From assembly GCF_020283565.1 (NCBI RefSeq), contig NC_060061.1:1736001-1800000 (forward strand): a stretch of 64,000 nucleotides of DNA. Reading direction: 5' to 3'. The translations under genes and the position numbers were made by a program. The notes beneath the pieces are model-generated. The model was not told the origin of the DNA, ran no database searches, and worked only from the letters and a program-made list of their open reading frames with translations. This stretch comes from Trifolium pratense. Lineage: Eukaryota > Streptophyta > Magnoliopsida > Fabales > Fabaceae. Position 1 is the first letter of the stretch, and each line of letters opens with the position of its first letter. This document shows, one piece after another, positions 11,192 through 23,263 of this stretch.

Positions 11192-12819
11192 TAACAGATA
11201 ATGTGGCTAATAAATGCCTAGTTTTTGGCGCATAGTGTGGCTACAAGCCTGCAGGTGCAAGTGGCGTGTTGTTAATGGACCAACTTAATTGGATTTTTTT
11301 ATGGACAAACTTAATTGATAATAAACAAATTTTTATTAAACATCATTTTAATTCATGGATTTAATAAAAGATGCACAAAACTAATCAATTAGTTAATGAG
11401 CTTCACTTAAAATAAATATTTTGGAAGAATTCGACTCCGATCCTTGGATAAAATAATTTTTATTAACAAACTTAGTTGTAACTCTTTTTAATCAAATTAA
11501 TACTGTGAAGTAAATAGTAAGTGAATCAAATTATAAGTCTAAGTCAAAATATAATTTAATAGTTCAAAATAAATTTTTAAAGTTTAAAAGTCAAAAATCT
11601 AATTTTATTAAATTTTTACTTTACTTTTAAAAGTTTCGATTCATTAACTTCGGTCGAATTATAATAAGTATCAGTCAAAATATAATAAATTACTCACTTA
11701 ATAAATATGGGGTTTTCTAACTTAGACCCTAGTTAGGTCTAAGTTAGCAAGGTGCACCTTTTCAATTGGACCAAAATACCCATCCTTTTTAATTAATTAA
11801 GTGTCTCCGTACAATGCATAGAAGGAAATTTCATTACTTTTTCTTTTTTTTACGGTAATTTCAACACTTACTTGTTTAAGTGACTTTTTATTTTTTTGAA
11901 GTGACTTTTTATTAACTCAATATACTTGGGAAACATAATTATGCTTTATTTTCAAACTTGGGAAACGTAGTTACCAATAGCCATCAATAGCTTACTGCAG
12001 TGATAATTTATTACATTACAACCATATTTCCTTAATTACCCTCGGTTAACTTAATAAACTCTATAAATTGGTGTTTATACCTGTCATTTTCGATTTAATA
12101 ATCCAAATTTTGTTTCTATAAATTATTAATTTATGATTTTCTTGGGACCGAAAATTATAAAGGGATCTCTCGAAAAGTTATTATGTTATTATTTTATCGA
12201 TTTGTTCAATTTTTTACACTGGCCCAAGTCGGGACCGGACAAATTTATTATTTTAGAGAGTTTATTAATTTACCGAGTATTATTTTAGAGAGTTTCTACT
12301 GTATATAATTTGATTTAAGATAATAAAATTTTAGTAACTTAAAATTATAAACTTAAGTTTAAAAATTAAATATATAATTTAATTTAAGATTATAAAAATC
12401 AATATACTCCGGTTGAAATTAATAACTTAATTTTTTTTAAAGTTTAACGGCCAAAAATATAAGTTTATTAAATTTTTATAACTATAGGTCAAAATATAAT
12501 TTAATTTATCAAATTTCACCCTAAATCGAAGACAATGATTAATGATTCTTTAGTTGAATCATAGTATATTGTGTACTTATTATATCTACTAAAACAATTT
12601 TTTATGTACCAATATGATATTTGTCTTCTTTTTTTTTAAAAAAAAAATTCCTATATTTGTCATTTTAATTGAACGTGTAATTATATTGATTAAAATGAAT
12701 TGTGTAATGTTTATGCAACTTAATTATTCTGAATCAAATGTCAATGTGATTTATAAAATTTATATTTATTTAGGGAGTACATGTATCATTCTTTAATTAA
12801 ATAAAATTATTCTAAAGCA
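11192..12819. other. Intergenic; one strong hairpin
   Basis: A+T-rich. A near-perfect hairpin at 11717-11747 (CTAACTTAGACC, loop, GGTCTAAGTTAG) may be the tip of a small MITE, but its outer ends are not clear. The 60-codon plus frame at 12614-12796 is low complexity. Confidence 0.5.
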
Positions 12820-13400
12820 CTCTTAACTGTGGTATTTGACTATTAGCCATAACCCGTTGAAGTTAATGTTTTAAAAATTATATAAATAAAGTAAAATTTA
12901 AAAATAAGATATAATTTGACTAATGATTATACTTCGGTTCAACTAAATCACTATTAATCATAGTATTTGACCGTGTATTATACTCTGGTTCAAAAGTAAT
13001 CATAGGTTTAGGGTTAAGAGTGCTTTAGTTGAATCGGAGTATAATTTTACTTTATTTTGAAATATTAATTTGTTTATATAATTTTTTTAATTCATTAACT
13101 TTGGTCGAAGTTTAACCCCCAGTCAAAGACTAGGGTTAATAGTGCTTCAATTGAACCGAAGTATAATATTTCGTCAAAGTATAGAGTTAATAGTGCTTCA
13201 GTTGAACCGGAGTATAATCTTACTTTACTTTTAAACTTTTCCTTTATTTATATAATTTTTAATTCATTAACTTCAACCGGAGTATAAGCTTCGGTCAAAG
13301 ACTAGGGTTGATAGTGCTTTAGTTGATTTGAGTATAACTTTCAATCAAAGACTAGAGTTAATATTGCTTCAGTTGAATTAGAGTATAATCACCACGTTCA
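12820..13400. repeat. Degenerate short-period repeat region
   Basis: Motifs of the type AATAGTGCTTCAGTTGAACC followed by GGAGTATAAT recur at about 13015, 13136, 13193, 13305 and 13356, interspersed with TTCATTAACTTCAACCGG-type blocks. Spacing is irregular, so this is a decayed or rearranged tandem repeat. Confidence 0.55.
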
Positions 13401-14009
13401 ATATAATAAATTACTAATAATTTCATATTACACGTGTCCATAAATACATGACCTTCTTAAGATACTACATTATGTTGAATATAATAAATAATAAATTACC
13501 AATAACATCACAAACATGATTTTAAACATTTAACATACTACATGTGTCCCTAAATATATGATTTTCTTAAGATTTTTCTTCGTCCTTTTTTATATGATAT
13601 TTTAAAAAAATTTAAGACCATTAATTATTTTTTTCCTCAACAAACCCCTAATTATAGTGCGCGTCTTTTTCTATAATATGTAATAAAAACTATAAAAATA
13701 TATTAATTCATTATCTCCTCTGAAGGATAAAATTATAAAAATAATATTAATTATCAAAAAATTTAATATTACAATCTACTTTTTTTAATCTTTGCAATTT
13801 TTTTAAATGAGTCTTATTTTTAGAAAGAGAAGTACTATAATTTTATTTAATTAAAGATGTTACAACTACTTCATAATCAATTAATTTTAAATTTTAACTC
13901 ATATAGACATGATTAAAATGCCTATTTGAATGGACTAATTTAATTTCTAAAAAAAATATAAAAAAAAAAAACATGATGACAGCACAACTAAATATATTGT
14001 ATGTAATGT
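13401..14009. other. Intergenic, nothing recognised
   Basis: A+T-rich, no coding or terminal-repeat signal found. Confidence 0.5.
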
Positions 14010-15069
14010 AAAAGCTTAAAGGAAATTATTTACAGCAAAATTGGTCTGGTAATTGTTGTTGATACCTATTAATACTAGGTCCCCTGTTCGAATCTCGTTT
14101 GGGCCATAGAGTTGCCATATTATCATTTTATTGCTTTATTATTTTATCAAGGCTGTTTAAAAAAATAAAATTCTTAAAATGTTGCCAGCAGGAATCGATC
14201 TGACAACATTTTGGTAAACGATTAACGCATCGACCACTACGCCATACTAACTTGTTGTGATTTTATTTGGGTCATGTAATATATATAATAATACAGTTAA
14301 CATATTAAATTAATCATCTTCAACCTTCAGCCGGGTCGCTCCGACCCGGTTTCAGACCCGCGGCACCAGCCTCGATTTCTCGATTGCAGTAAACGCAGAA
14401 GCTCCAAACTATAACTTCAGTTAGATTTTGAATCTCTAAATCGATTTTGGATGAAAAATCTTTTTTTGGTTATACTTGGATGACAAATCTAAACAGATTT
14501 TTTTTTTACTTTCCATGGTTGGAGGAAGGAAAACGTGTTTGAGACTGTCAAACTTGAAATCAAATACCTTTGAGTTAACTAGCGTTTGAGGCTACAGATC
14601 TGGGGTTTGCTTTTGCAATCATCCAACATCAAAGCAATTAGTTTAAATCACGGTTGAGTATCAAACTCACGTTTGGGGAGAAAGCTCATATGTAGAACAA
14701 AGGTAGTAATTTCCAGAAATTTGTTGTTGAGGTTGTTGTTGTTAAGTAAAAATGGAGGATTTTGGTGGTGAATGATGAACACATGAAGAATGAAGAACAT
14801 AGATAATGAAGGAATTTGGACATTAAAAAAACAAATTAAGAGTTGGATATTAATTATATGATTTAAATCTAAGTAAAATAAGTTTAATTATTACAATAAT
14901 TTTAATTAAAAAAAGGATTGATGTGCAATAAGCAAAACTTTTATAAAAGGACTCACCATAGACCCTCATTATACTCTAATGCTGATGTGGCATCAGCTAG
15001 AATTCTATTGGTTGTTTGACCGGACTTCTCCAAAGAAGTGATTTTTTTGGCTTCACCATAGAAGCTCCC
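14010..15069. mobile_element. Right inverted arm of the 8-kb TIR-like block
   Basis: Mirror of 6993-8040 in organisation: AAACAGCC (minus strand, near 14160), tRNA-like sequence, a GC-rich GACCCGGTTTCAGACCC stretch (14343-14360), and an end-proximal motif GAAGTGATTTTTTTGGCTTC (about 15034-15053) matching the left end inverted. Divergence is considerable, with conserved order and spacing. No coding potential recognised. Confidence 0.5.
14180..14252 (-). repeat. tRNA-derived, SINE-like sequence (minus)
   Basis: On the minus strand: A-box-like TGGCGTAGTGGTCGATGCG, then B-box-like AGATCGATTCCTG about 30 bp later. It is the mirrored counterpart of 7822-7895. A plus-strand companion with TGGTCTGGTAATTG and TGTTCGAATCTC lies at 14040-14100. 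Confidence 0.45.
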
Positions 15070-15278
15070 AAGAAAAAACTCAAATCTAAACTAGCTTAAA
15101 GTGTTTTTGACTGTTACTTCCTAATTCATATATATAATGTTGACCTCCATTTTTCATTACAATATACTAGAATATGTGACACTTCTTTAATATGTACGAT
15201 TTAAACCAAAACGAACATTTCCATTATAAACTATTATTGAATTTCAATGAAAAAATGTGTCGTACTGTTATAATTAAA
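15070..15278. repeat. 209-bp direct repeat, right copy
   Basis: Identical by eye to 6784-6992. Flanks differ: here it is preceded by GAAGCTCCC and followed by TATGGCCTTAC. Confidence 0.92.
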
Positions 15279-15586
15279 TATGGCCTTACTAACTCAATTA
15301 AGCCATTCAAAATTAATGTCCTAAGGACAACTAATGTAAACGAACTCAAAATTTTAAAGGAGCCTTCTTAATATACAAATTATGCACATTTCTTACAAAA
15401 AATAAAGTTAGGTAACATATGGTACCGTTTCAATAATTACATGCGTTTGTGCTCAAAATAGAACCCATCATTACTTACCACAATGAATTAATTCAAATAT
15501 AATAAATTTGATCATTTATTCAAGTGATTATAAGAGTTTGATATCTGACTCTGTATATAGAAAATATTTGGTTGAATGAATCTTAT
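15279..15586. other. Intergenic, nothing recognised
   Basis: A+T-rich spacer between the direct repeat and the TRIM. Confidence 0.5.
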
Positions 15587-15944
15587 TCTTAAAATTGAGT
15601 GTTGGACTTAACTCTTCGTTACAAAACCGACTTGTAAGATGATGATTGCCTCTTACTTATAAACACACATTCAGGCCATCCTCCAACCGACGTGAGATTT
15701 ATTAACACAACCTCTCACGCCCAACACTATTAGGCTTGGTACGTGAATATAAACGGTGAGTGACCCGATAGCGGAAACCTGATAACAAATGACCCAACAG
15801 ATCGTGGAGAGGCTCTGATACCATCTTAGAATTGAATGTTAGGCATAACACATCCTTACAAAATCGGCTTGTAAGGTGAGGATTGCCTCTTATTTATAAA
15901 CACACATTTAGGTTATCTCCCCACCGATTTAAGACTTTTTAACA
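15587..15944 (-). mobile_element. TRIM (terminal-repeat retrotransposon in miniature), complete
   Basis: Two 121-bp LTRs (15587-15707 and 15824-15944) flank a 116-bp interior. Directly beside the right LTR, GGCTCTGATACCA (15811-15823) reads on the minus strand as TGGTATCAGAGCC, complementary to the 3' end of initiator tRNA-Met, i.e. a primer-binding site. A purine-rich stretch (minus GTGAGAGGTTG) abuts the other LTR. Perfect 5-bp target duplications CTTAT lie at 15582-15586 and 15945-15949. On the minus strand the LTR starts TGTTAA but ends TAAGA, not the usual CA. The element encodes nothing and would need an autonomous partner to move. The LTRs have diverged visibly, so insertion is not recent. 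Confidence 0.93.
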
Positions 15945-17929
15945 CTTATAAATTTTCCAACGAAGATTAATCGATGTAAGCTGCAGTAAAAACTTTATAA
16001 AATCATAATTGAGAGGATTAAAATTTGAGAGAGCAATAATTTGATCTATTATGGCCAAGTTGGTGTGGGTCTCCTTGTTTGTACACCAAGAACACTTTTG
16101 TGTAAATATAAATATGCTCTCTCCATAATGGGTTTTGATTGATGCATGAAATTAGTGAATCAGAATTCTGTGGATATATCTTTGTAGAGATTCCAATCAA
16201 CTGACATAAACAATGAGGAATCCAATGGCTCTATTTTGTGGTTGAAAAACATGCACGGATTCAATAAAATTAGCTAAGCTATCAAAAGTCTCATTGACAT
16301 GATATGATACTTGAAAGTGTTGTCTACATATTTACAAATAGATAGTGGGAATGGCTAATGACTTTTGCCAAAAATAGTAGTAACAATGAAGGATGCTCAG
16401 TCTCAAATGTTTCAGTCCCTGACTCATAGTAAATACACTATTGGTTTTGTATGAATTGAATGTGATATTTCAAATCTATGTGTTTGTTATCTTTCTTGTA
16501 GAAAAGATGTTTAAATACATCAATCCCTCTAATACAATAATCGATTATTATTATCGATTATCATTTGTCTTGTTACTACTGTCAAGGGTTTGGTATGCGG
16601 GGACATTTTATGAGAGAGTTTGAGTTCGATTCTTGATCTGTATACTCTTATTTATTTACATGTTTGAATATGCTTTAGTCAAGCATAGATAGCTGATTAG
16701 TTGACGAGGTAAAGGGATCTGGATTAATGACAGTAAATAAATCACACAGTTTCACGCATTAATCATTATCAGCCATTGATTTATGATCAGACAGTTCATA
16801 TTTTAAACACAATTTTATAATACAAAATAATCTCTGCCACCAATAAAAAATCGGACGGTCATAATTAGTTACAGCAGGGTGCTAATATTTTTTTTGGGTA
16901 TAGTTTTCAACATTGTTTGACATTTACTTACTAATCTATTTAAGAGAATTTGTGGGACAATACTCTAGGTGGACTCTTCCTTTTTAAACAAATTTTCTTC
17001 TTACGCAAAGAGCTAAAGATTGAACACGTGCCCACTTTTTTAAAAGGTCTAAATTTTTTATTATTTGGATCAATTTATTGTTAATATACAACCACTATTT
17101 TTTTTACTAACATTTATGTATAAAAACAATATTTTTGTTATGAGTGAAGGTTTGCATATAAACCAAACCCATGATGTTTTTACACACTAAATACAATGCC
17201 ATCTATATTAATTCTTCAATTCTCCCTGAAAATCAATATTATTTCTGGTAGATCAAATGACAAATGCACCATAGAGCTGGCAACCAAATGAGATTTTTCA
17301 CATTCTTCAATTTTTTCCTTCTACTCAAACATTTAAAACCAAAAGAAATATGGATGACCAATTTTAAGAGTTTTTTCTTATTAAATCAAGTGAAACTAAT
17401 GATTATTTTGCAACTAGAGAATTTATACTATGTGCCTTGAGGTTAAGAGGCTATAAGCTCTAATTATTGAGCATGTACCTTAATTATAATGCATTTTAAG
17501 GTAAATTTTAGTGTAGTCAGAAATAAATTGATTGAACAAACAATGAATTAATTTAAGTGATAAGAATTTAAGTCCAAGTGGTCACGGATTTGATCTATGA
17601 CTATCGCATATAAAAATAAATTGGACTGAGAAGACAAAACATTAAACATACCATAAGTTTTTTGACAGAAATTAGTCATCACTAAACAACAGTAAATAAA
17701 TACTTCTAACACCAAATAAAAGTTTGAAATTATGATATTTTAATTTTACGGTGATATGACAACAATGCATTTGTTAATTGACACATTTGTAAAAAATAGT
17801 ATTGAAAATTTTCTCTTTTTGTATATTGTTAACATAATATAATAATAATAATAATTCTAAATGTTCAATTCAAGTTTAGAGCATTTTTCTTTGTTTTCGT
17901 GATAATCACTTGGTGCTCTTTAGTCGATG
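15945..17929. other. Intergenic, nothing recognised
   Basis: Short frames at 16018-16200 (minus) and 16441-16623 (plus) have no motif I recognise. No terminal repeats noticed. Confidence 0.45.
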
Positions 17930-18190
17930 GCGCATACTCATTGATTTGAATGGAGATTCTATTTATGAGAAGATCAGCATATTCGGTTGGAGGTTATTGT
18001 TCGAAAAACTACCAATTAATTAGGAAAGCTCTATATCATAAAGGAATTATTACTAGTAACCATGAAAGATGTTGTGTGTTTTCAGTTTTTCTTCAAGGAA
18101 GAAGAGGATATACACCATGCCTTTTTTAATTGTAGTGTTATCTCACAAAGTGTGGCAAAACATCTTCAACTGCTGGGCAACAATATGTTG
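17930..18190 (+). pseudogene. LINE reverse-transcriptase C-terminal (zf-RVT) remnant
   Basis: Frames read ISIFGWRLLFEKLPIN, then after stops CVFSVFLQ and FFKEEEDIHHAFFNCSVIS. This is the same Cys/His region as the 5680-5930 remnant. Multiple stops and shifts; a fragment only. Confidence 0.65.
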
Positions 18191-18775
18191 GAAAAATATG
18201 ACATAAAATTATTATCAAATAAATAGATAAGAGAAATTATTATTACAGATAAATATACTCGTAATAAAATAAAATATAAAATGAGAAGAACTTATTGAAT
18301 TTGACTGAGGCGTGCAATGCACTGGGCTTAAGAGTATTTCGCCACCACAGGTAAATTATCCGGTACAGTTGGTCTCATAGCTAATACCCTCCAGGATACA
18401 ACAGTCACTTCTTGTTAGCACTGCACGTGAATTAGCAAGGTCTCATAGAACTACTTTTTGGATGCTCACGGGAACTTAGTTTATATATAATTCACTCATC
18501 TTCATTATTCCCCGTTCTACCTCTAGAGAACACAACCTTATATATAAGCCATACATAGAATCCCCTTTCATATGTTAACTTTGCACTATTCTCTTCCTTC
18601 AAGCAAAATTATGATTCCTATTTATTAGAATTGATGGAGTAATATTACATGTAAATAGCAACTTAAAGCGTAACTAAAAAATTATCAATAGTAATTAATA
18701 ACAATAATAATAAACTTTAAAAATAAATTATAAAATATCCTGCACAATATCCCCTTTGCAGGTGTCCAATAGGTA
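18191..18775. other. Segment splitting the LINE remnant
   Basis: About 585 bp separate two collinear LINE pieces. They could be an insertion, but I find neither clear terminal repeats nor a target duplication. GC content is a little higher around 18305-18470. Confidence 0.4.
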
Positions 18776-18960
18776 GAAATAGCAAGAGGCTACGTCATAT
18801 TATTTGGTTGGCGGCATGGAGTATTTGGCGAACGCACAACAATATTTTATTTAGAGGAGCTTGCATAGATATTCAATCTTTAATGGATCAAATTATTTAC
18901 TTTCCATGGTACTAGTTTATATATTGGCCATATAAGGAACAATGCTATATTGGTGTTTTT
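18776..18960 (+). pseudogene. LINE C-terminal remnant, second piece
   Basis: Reads RHIIWLAAWSIWRTHNNILF, then a stop. The WxxxWxIWxxRNxxxF pattern is typical of the segment just downstream of the zf-RVT domain in plant LINEs. Collinear with 17930-18190. Confidence 0.6.
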
Positions 18961-19126
18961 TTATTGGTGTAACAATCCTTTAACCTGTTTATAATGTATC
19001 TAAGACGATTGTTCTTGAATGGTAAGGATTAATTATCTCTTTATACTCCTCATAATTCAATTTTTGTTTATAAAAAAAAAAGTCGAGATGGACTTGATTT
19101 TCAACCAAATATGGGCTTTTATTTCT

Positions 19127-19318
19127 CTATAAATTGATCAAAATCTTCATAAAATCGTTTTGAGCAAGAGCATTTGCAATCATAAAATCGTTGAACCCAA
19201 GCGTTGTCCATGTTGCAGCAGTCATCACACGACCTTCTTCATCATGAATCATCGCTCCTGACCCCAAAGTTCCTACCACAGATAGATTAGTATTACATTG
19301 CTCAATGCTCATATACAT
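19127..19318 (-). pseudogene. RNase H-like (RVT_3) fragment of a LINE
   Basis: A 63-residue minus-strand frame contains GSGAMIHDEEGRVMTAATW and then ANALAQ. It matches the start of the RNase H-like domain found in plant LINE polyproteins and their derivatives (family pattern GxGxVIRDxxGxxxxAxxW...AExxAL). It lies head-on to the two plus-strand LINE pieces, so it comes from a different insertion or an inversion. The domain is truncated after about 40 residues. Confidence 0.55.
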
Positions 19319-19445
19319 TAGTATGAGTTGTTACAATTTTTGGTACCACTCATAATTATGATGATGACATTACATGTATGTATTATATAGTTCTGATCAT
19401 TATTGATATGGCGTGACCTTTTTTAGTAAATAAAAGTTATGAAGT

Positions 19446-19622
19446 GCAAACACATACATGTGAACACCGGATACAATACAGATGCTGACATGTCAATATC
19501 AATAGTAATTTGAGAAAATGACATAATTAAGTGTAATCATAAATGTCAATGTCGTGTTGGTGTCCGACATTGATACATGTCCAACACGGAACACGACGGC
19601 TAATTCGAGGAATATCCATGCT
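19446..19622. mobile_element. Dispersed MITE-family copy
   Basis: Shares ordered motifs with 38434-38603: AACACCGGATAC, AAATGACATAATTAAG, GTAATCATAA, GTGTTGGTGTCCGACA, ACACGACGGCTAATTCGAG. The termini carry related ACATG/ACACGG-type sequence. Boundaries approximate. Confidence 0.6.
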
Positions 19623-20726
19623 TCTTTCAACTATAGTGCTTAACAAAAGTGTTCATTCAACTTGACTCAAATTATTTAGAAGTTTTCATTTTAGGACTTC
19701 TTTTATATATATATATATATTTTAGTCAAAAAAAAAAAAAAAAAAAAAGTTAGTTAATATTAGTGTTCATTGTAATATGGGGTAATTTAGTGGGATTCTT
19801 TGCCGAATTGTATTAGGGATGACTTTTTCCTTAATAGGTTCGGTCATCTTAATTTTAAATTATGTTGATATTAATGGATTTGATTTGACCCGATCATTTT
19901 TATTTTCTTTCTTATCAATATTACTTTTGGGATGCTTGTTGCTTCTGCACCTCCAATTTTGCTTAAATAAAAGCTCTTAACTCAAATTAGTCAAATTTAA
20001 TATCGTCAACTTGATTCAAATTACTGGAAGTTTTATTGTAGCTATATCACAACATAGATAACTTTCAAAATTAGCTATATTAAATTGTCAAAAAAAAAAA
20101 TGATTAATTTTCTTTTAATTTTTCTTAAAACGACCGATTTAAATTCGTGTTTTTGACAAGGCACGTTTAGGAACATATCTCCCATGTGAATGATAAATGA
20201 GTCACATGTTCCATTTATAAATTCTCTATGTACGAATCTACCGGCAAACAGAGGCCCTCCCATATATCTTGAATAATTTGTGATTTTTGGGTCCCAAAAT
20301 GTGAATTCTGTGCCACTATTGTTGAAGCAAACTTTACACTAAACAAACTGAAATTGAATGATAGGAAAGTATCAAGGTATGCTTTATTATAGCAGGTTAT
20401 TGCCTATCGTAAACAAAGCCCCACATGCATGCTCTTCCATGTGACTTTGGACATGTTTGGGTCCTTTTGTTTCTAATTATATATGTCCTTAGAAAGTTTA
20501 TGTATGTGCAAGCCTTAAGCTAAATTACATCGACGTACACAATTTATGATTTTTCTCTTTAGTAAGAATAAAACATTTCTAACAAAAATTCAGGTGAAGG
20601 AACAATACTCCAATAAAAAAAGAATTGTCTTAGTCAAAAAAAGTTTTCAATTATAGTTCTAGAATCCAAAGCAAATTTCATTTTCTAAAAGTTAAACGTG
20701 TAAAATTCTTAAATTTTAGTATATAT
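19623..20726. other. Intergenic, nothing recognised
   Basis: Includes a (TA)n tract near 19704 and an A tract near 19729-19748. The 62-codon minus frame at 20075-20263 has no recognisable domain. Confidence 0.5.
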
Positions 20727-21151
20727 TGTTCTGAACTAGGATTAGACGTTCGGATATTGAAGGACCACGAGCAACGGCTTCCGAGCAAGCCTTAACACAA
20801 GGACGCTCGGCGGCGTATTTAATCCACCAACGGTCACAATACCAACGCGTATTGTAACGGCCTTTACCAGATGAGCATTAACTGCTTATCATGGCTTTCC
20901 AGCCGTTTTCCGACAGCCACTTGATGACTATTAATGCCATCAAGGGCCTTAGCCCAGCGCTGGGGGCTATATATACGAAACCAATTGCCATTTCTCAGGT
21001 ATGTATCATTTAGCATCGAAAACCTTTGCTTCACTCTCACTGACTTGAGCGTCGGAGCACCTGCAGGTACACGTACAACTCCCCTCCACTTCAACAGGGG
21101 TCATCAAGAGCTTACGCCGGCGCAATCGCACATTCTGATCAGGTACTATCA
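20727..21151 (+). mobile_element. Solo LTR of a Tat-lineage Ty3/gypsy element
   Basis: Runs from TGTTCTGAACTAGG to GATCAGGTACTATCA, 425 bp, the same length as the 5' LTR at 40405-40829, with shared blocks such as GAGCATTAACTGC, GGCTTTCCAGCCGTTTT, GGCTATATATACGA (TATA-box-like) and CTTGAGCGTCGGAG. Perfect TATAT duplications flank it (20722-20726 and 21152-21156), which indicates LTR-LTR recombination that removed the interior. Overlapping short frames at 20864-21218 are LTR noise. Confidence 0.95.
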
Positions 21152-21164
21152 TATATGTATAAGG

Positions 21165-23263
21165 TGTAACACCCAAACCCCTTAACGCGAATTTATTGAA
21201 TATAAATAAATAAAACACTTAAGAAATTTAGGCGTTACGATTATAATACAAAACCACAACAGAATTAAATCATGCTAGCACAGCGGAAATTAAAAGCAAA
21301 TATAATTCATTGTGCATATCATACAATAACCATATTGTTCACACAATATCCCTAGGCTCTAGGCCATATCAACAACAAGGATATTATGTTTACAACAAAA
21401 AGATAACGATTAGCAAGGTCAAATATGTCATCACGGGCTTAAGTACAATTCAAGCGAATAACCCGACACGGTAAACACCTAATCAGAGCAATTCTATACA
21501 ACCCATAAAAAAGATATACAAAATATATCTAAAGGAGTAGTCTAAGCTAAACTCCTCACCAAAAAGCGCGCTACCACAAAGCACGAGCAAGCTCTCTAAC
21601 TCTGACCCAGATCCTCAACCTGAGTATCTGAACCCCCAACGGTCCAGCACATAACACAAAGCATGAGAGTTAGATCACAGAATCAAAATATAAGTGTAAG
21701 TAAAATGGTACTTAAACACTCCTTCAATATACATGCATAAATCACAATTACACATATTCACCAACATCTATCATTCAATTATAAGTTCTTAAAACACATA
21801 TAATCGAATACTCAAACATCAATTATCAATTATCACAATTAGCCAAGCATGTGTCACATATCACTTATCACATAAATATACACATAACCTAATGCATTCT
21901 AATGCTTCAACTTCATGCAATGTCACCCTAGACATATGTAATGCATGTGGTACCGTTTCGTCTTTATTAGATTATCTCACCTCTAATATTCGTCTTTATC
22001 GGATAAATATAATCTGATATCCTTCTTTATTGGAATATCCAATATACAACAACAATTCATGAATGCATGTATATGTTTTTCATGAATTCACTCACAATTA
22101 TTTAGCATAAAGCTCGTCATTTACTATGTGGAACACTATCCAACATACTTCATCATTAAGATTAACAAAACCTTAATATTCTTCATTTACAACTTCATAC
22201 ATGATTAACAATCATTAACGATTAGCAATGAGCATTATAAGCATCAACAATCATGTAAGAATATCATTAAACCATGTTACAAGTGTCTAATTACACTTAC
22301 AAACATCAACAAAAGTTGCAGTCTCAGGACTGTTCGCTTAGCGAACTGTAGAGAGCATTAGCGAACACTACCAGAGAAATATTGACTCATGGCGAGTTGT
22401 AGCGAGCTGTTCGCTGAGCCTTCGCTCAGCGAGCCAAAGCGAACCACACCAGTGGAACACCTGCTCGTGGCGAGCTGTTCGCCACGCGTTCGCTGAGCGA
22501 AGGCCTAGCGAGGGCCTCCTGTCAGGAAAACTCAAAACCTGCGTTTTTCACTCCAATCACCCAAAAATCCCATTTTTCATGTTATAAATCCCAAATGAGT
22601 TTGTATTCAAGGAGAACAAACATGGATAAACACAAAAGGACAGTTCATTTCTTAGATCCACATCATAAACATCGAAAAAGTAAGGATTGAACACTTTTTC
22701 ATCAAAACTCTCAAGAACACAAAGTTCTTGAATTTAATCTTTCATAAACCTCATTTTTAACCATTAAATTCGTTCATTCATCATGTTAAAAGCATGTTAA
22801 GCATGTTATGAACCTTAGAATCGATTTCTATCAAGAAAATTCATTCACAACTAAAACGAAAATGAGGTGGAGGAAGTTCGGGTGAGGAGAAATCGACATT
22901 CTCCCCTTCCTCGAGTCACCCACGATTATGAAACCTACTCTCATACCTGGATTCGAAGAAAACACGACGATTGATCTTGAATCCCTTGTTTTTCCCCTTG
23001 CCCTAGCTTCTTGTGCTCTCCCTTCTCTCTAGAACTCTCACAAGAACAAAGAAAATGACTTTCTCTCCCTAAGCTTGGCCCCTAATGGGCGCCCCTCACA
23101 CACACCCAAGGCCTATTGGGCCTCAAGCCCATTAGCTTGACCCAATAACACGTTAACTCACACTACTCGCTTAATAACTAAAGTTATTAACTTAATTAAA
23201 ATGCCACGTCAATAAAACATTTTAACACGCAAAAATTAATAATTTGAAAATTGGATCGTTACA
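21165..23263. mobile_element. Solo LTR (or LARD-type element), 2.1 kb
   Basis: Begins TGTAACACCC and ends TCGTTACA, with perfect 5-bp duplications TAAGG at 21160-21164 and 23264-23268. No gag/pol coding is present. A GC-rich patch (about 22330-22520) has repeated GCTCGC/GCGAAC-type words (for example TTCGCTGAGC). I saw no internal direct repeat that would define two LTRs, so a single long LTR is the simplest reading. It lies only 13 bp beyond the previous solo LTR. Confidence 0.85.

Noticed and set aside
12614..12796. 60-codon frame with Phe/Ile-rich start
   Set aside because: Translated A+T-rich sequence with homopolymer runs; no family resemblance.
20864..21218. Overlapping frames of 70-83 codons on both strands
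   Set aside because: They lie within the solo LTR and its border and owe their openness to its higher GC content.
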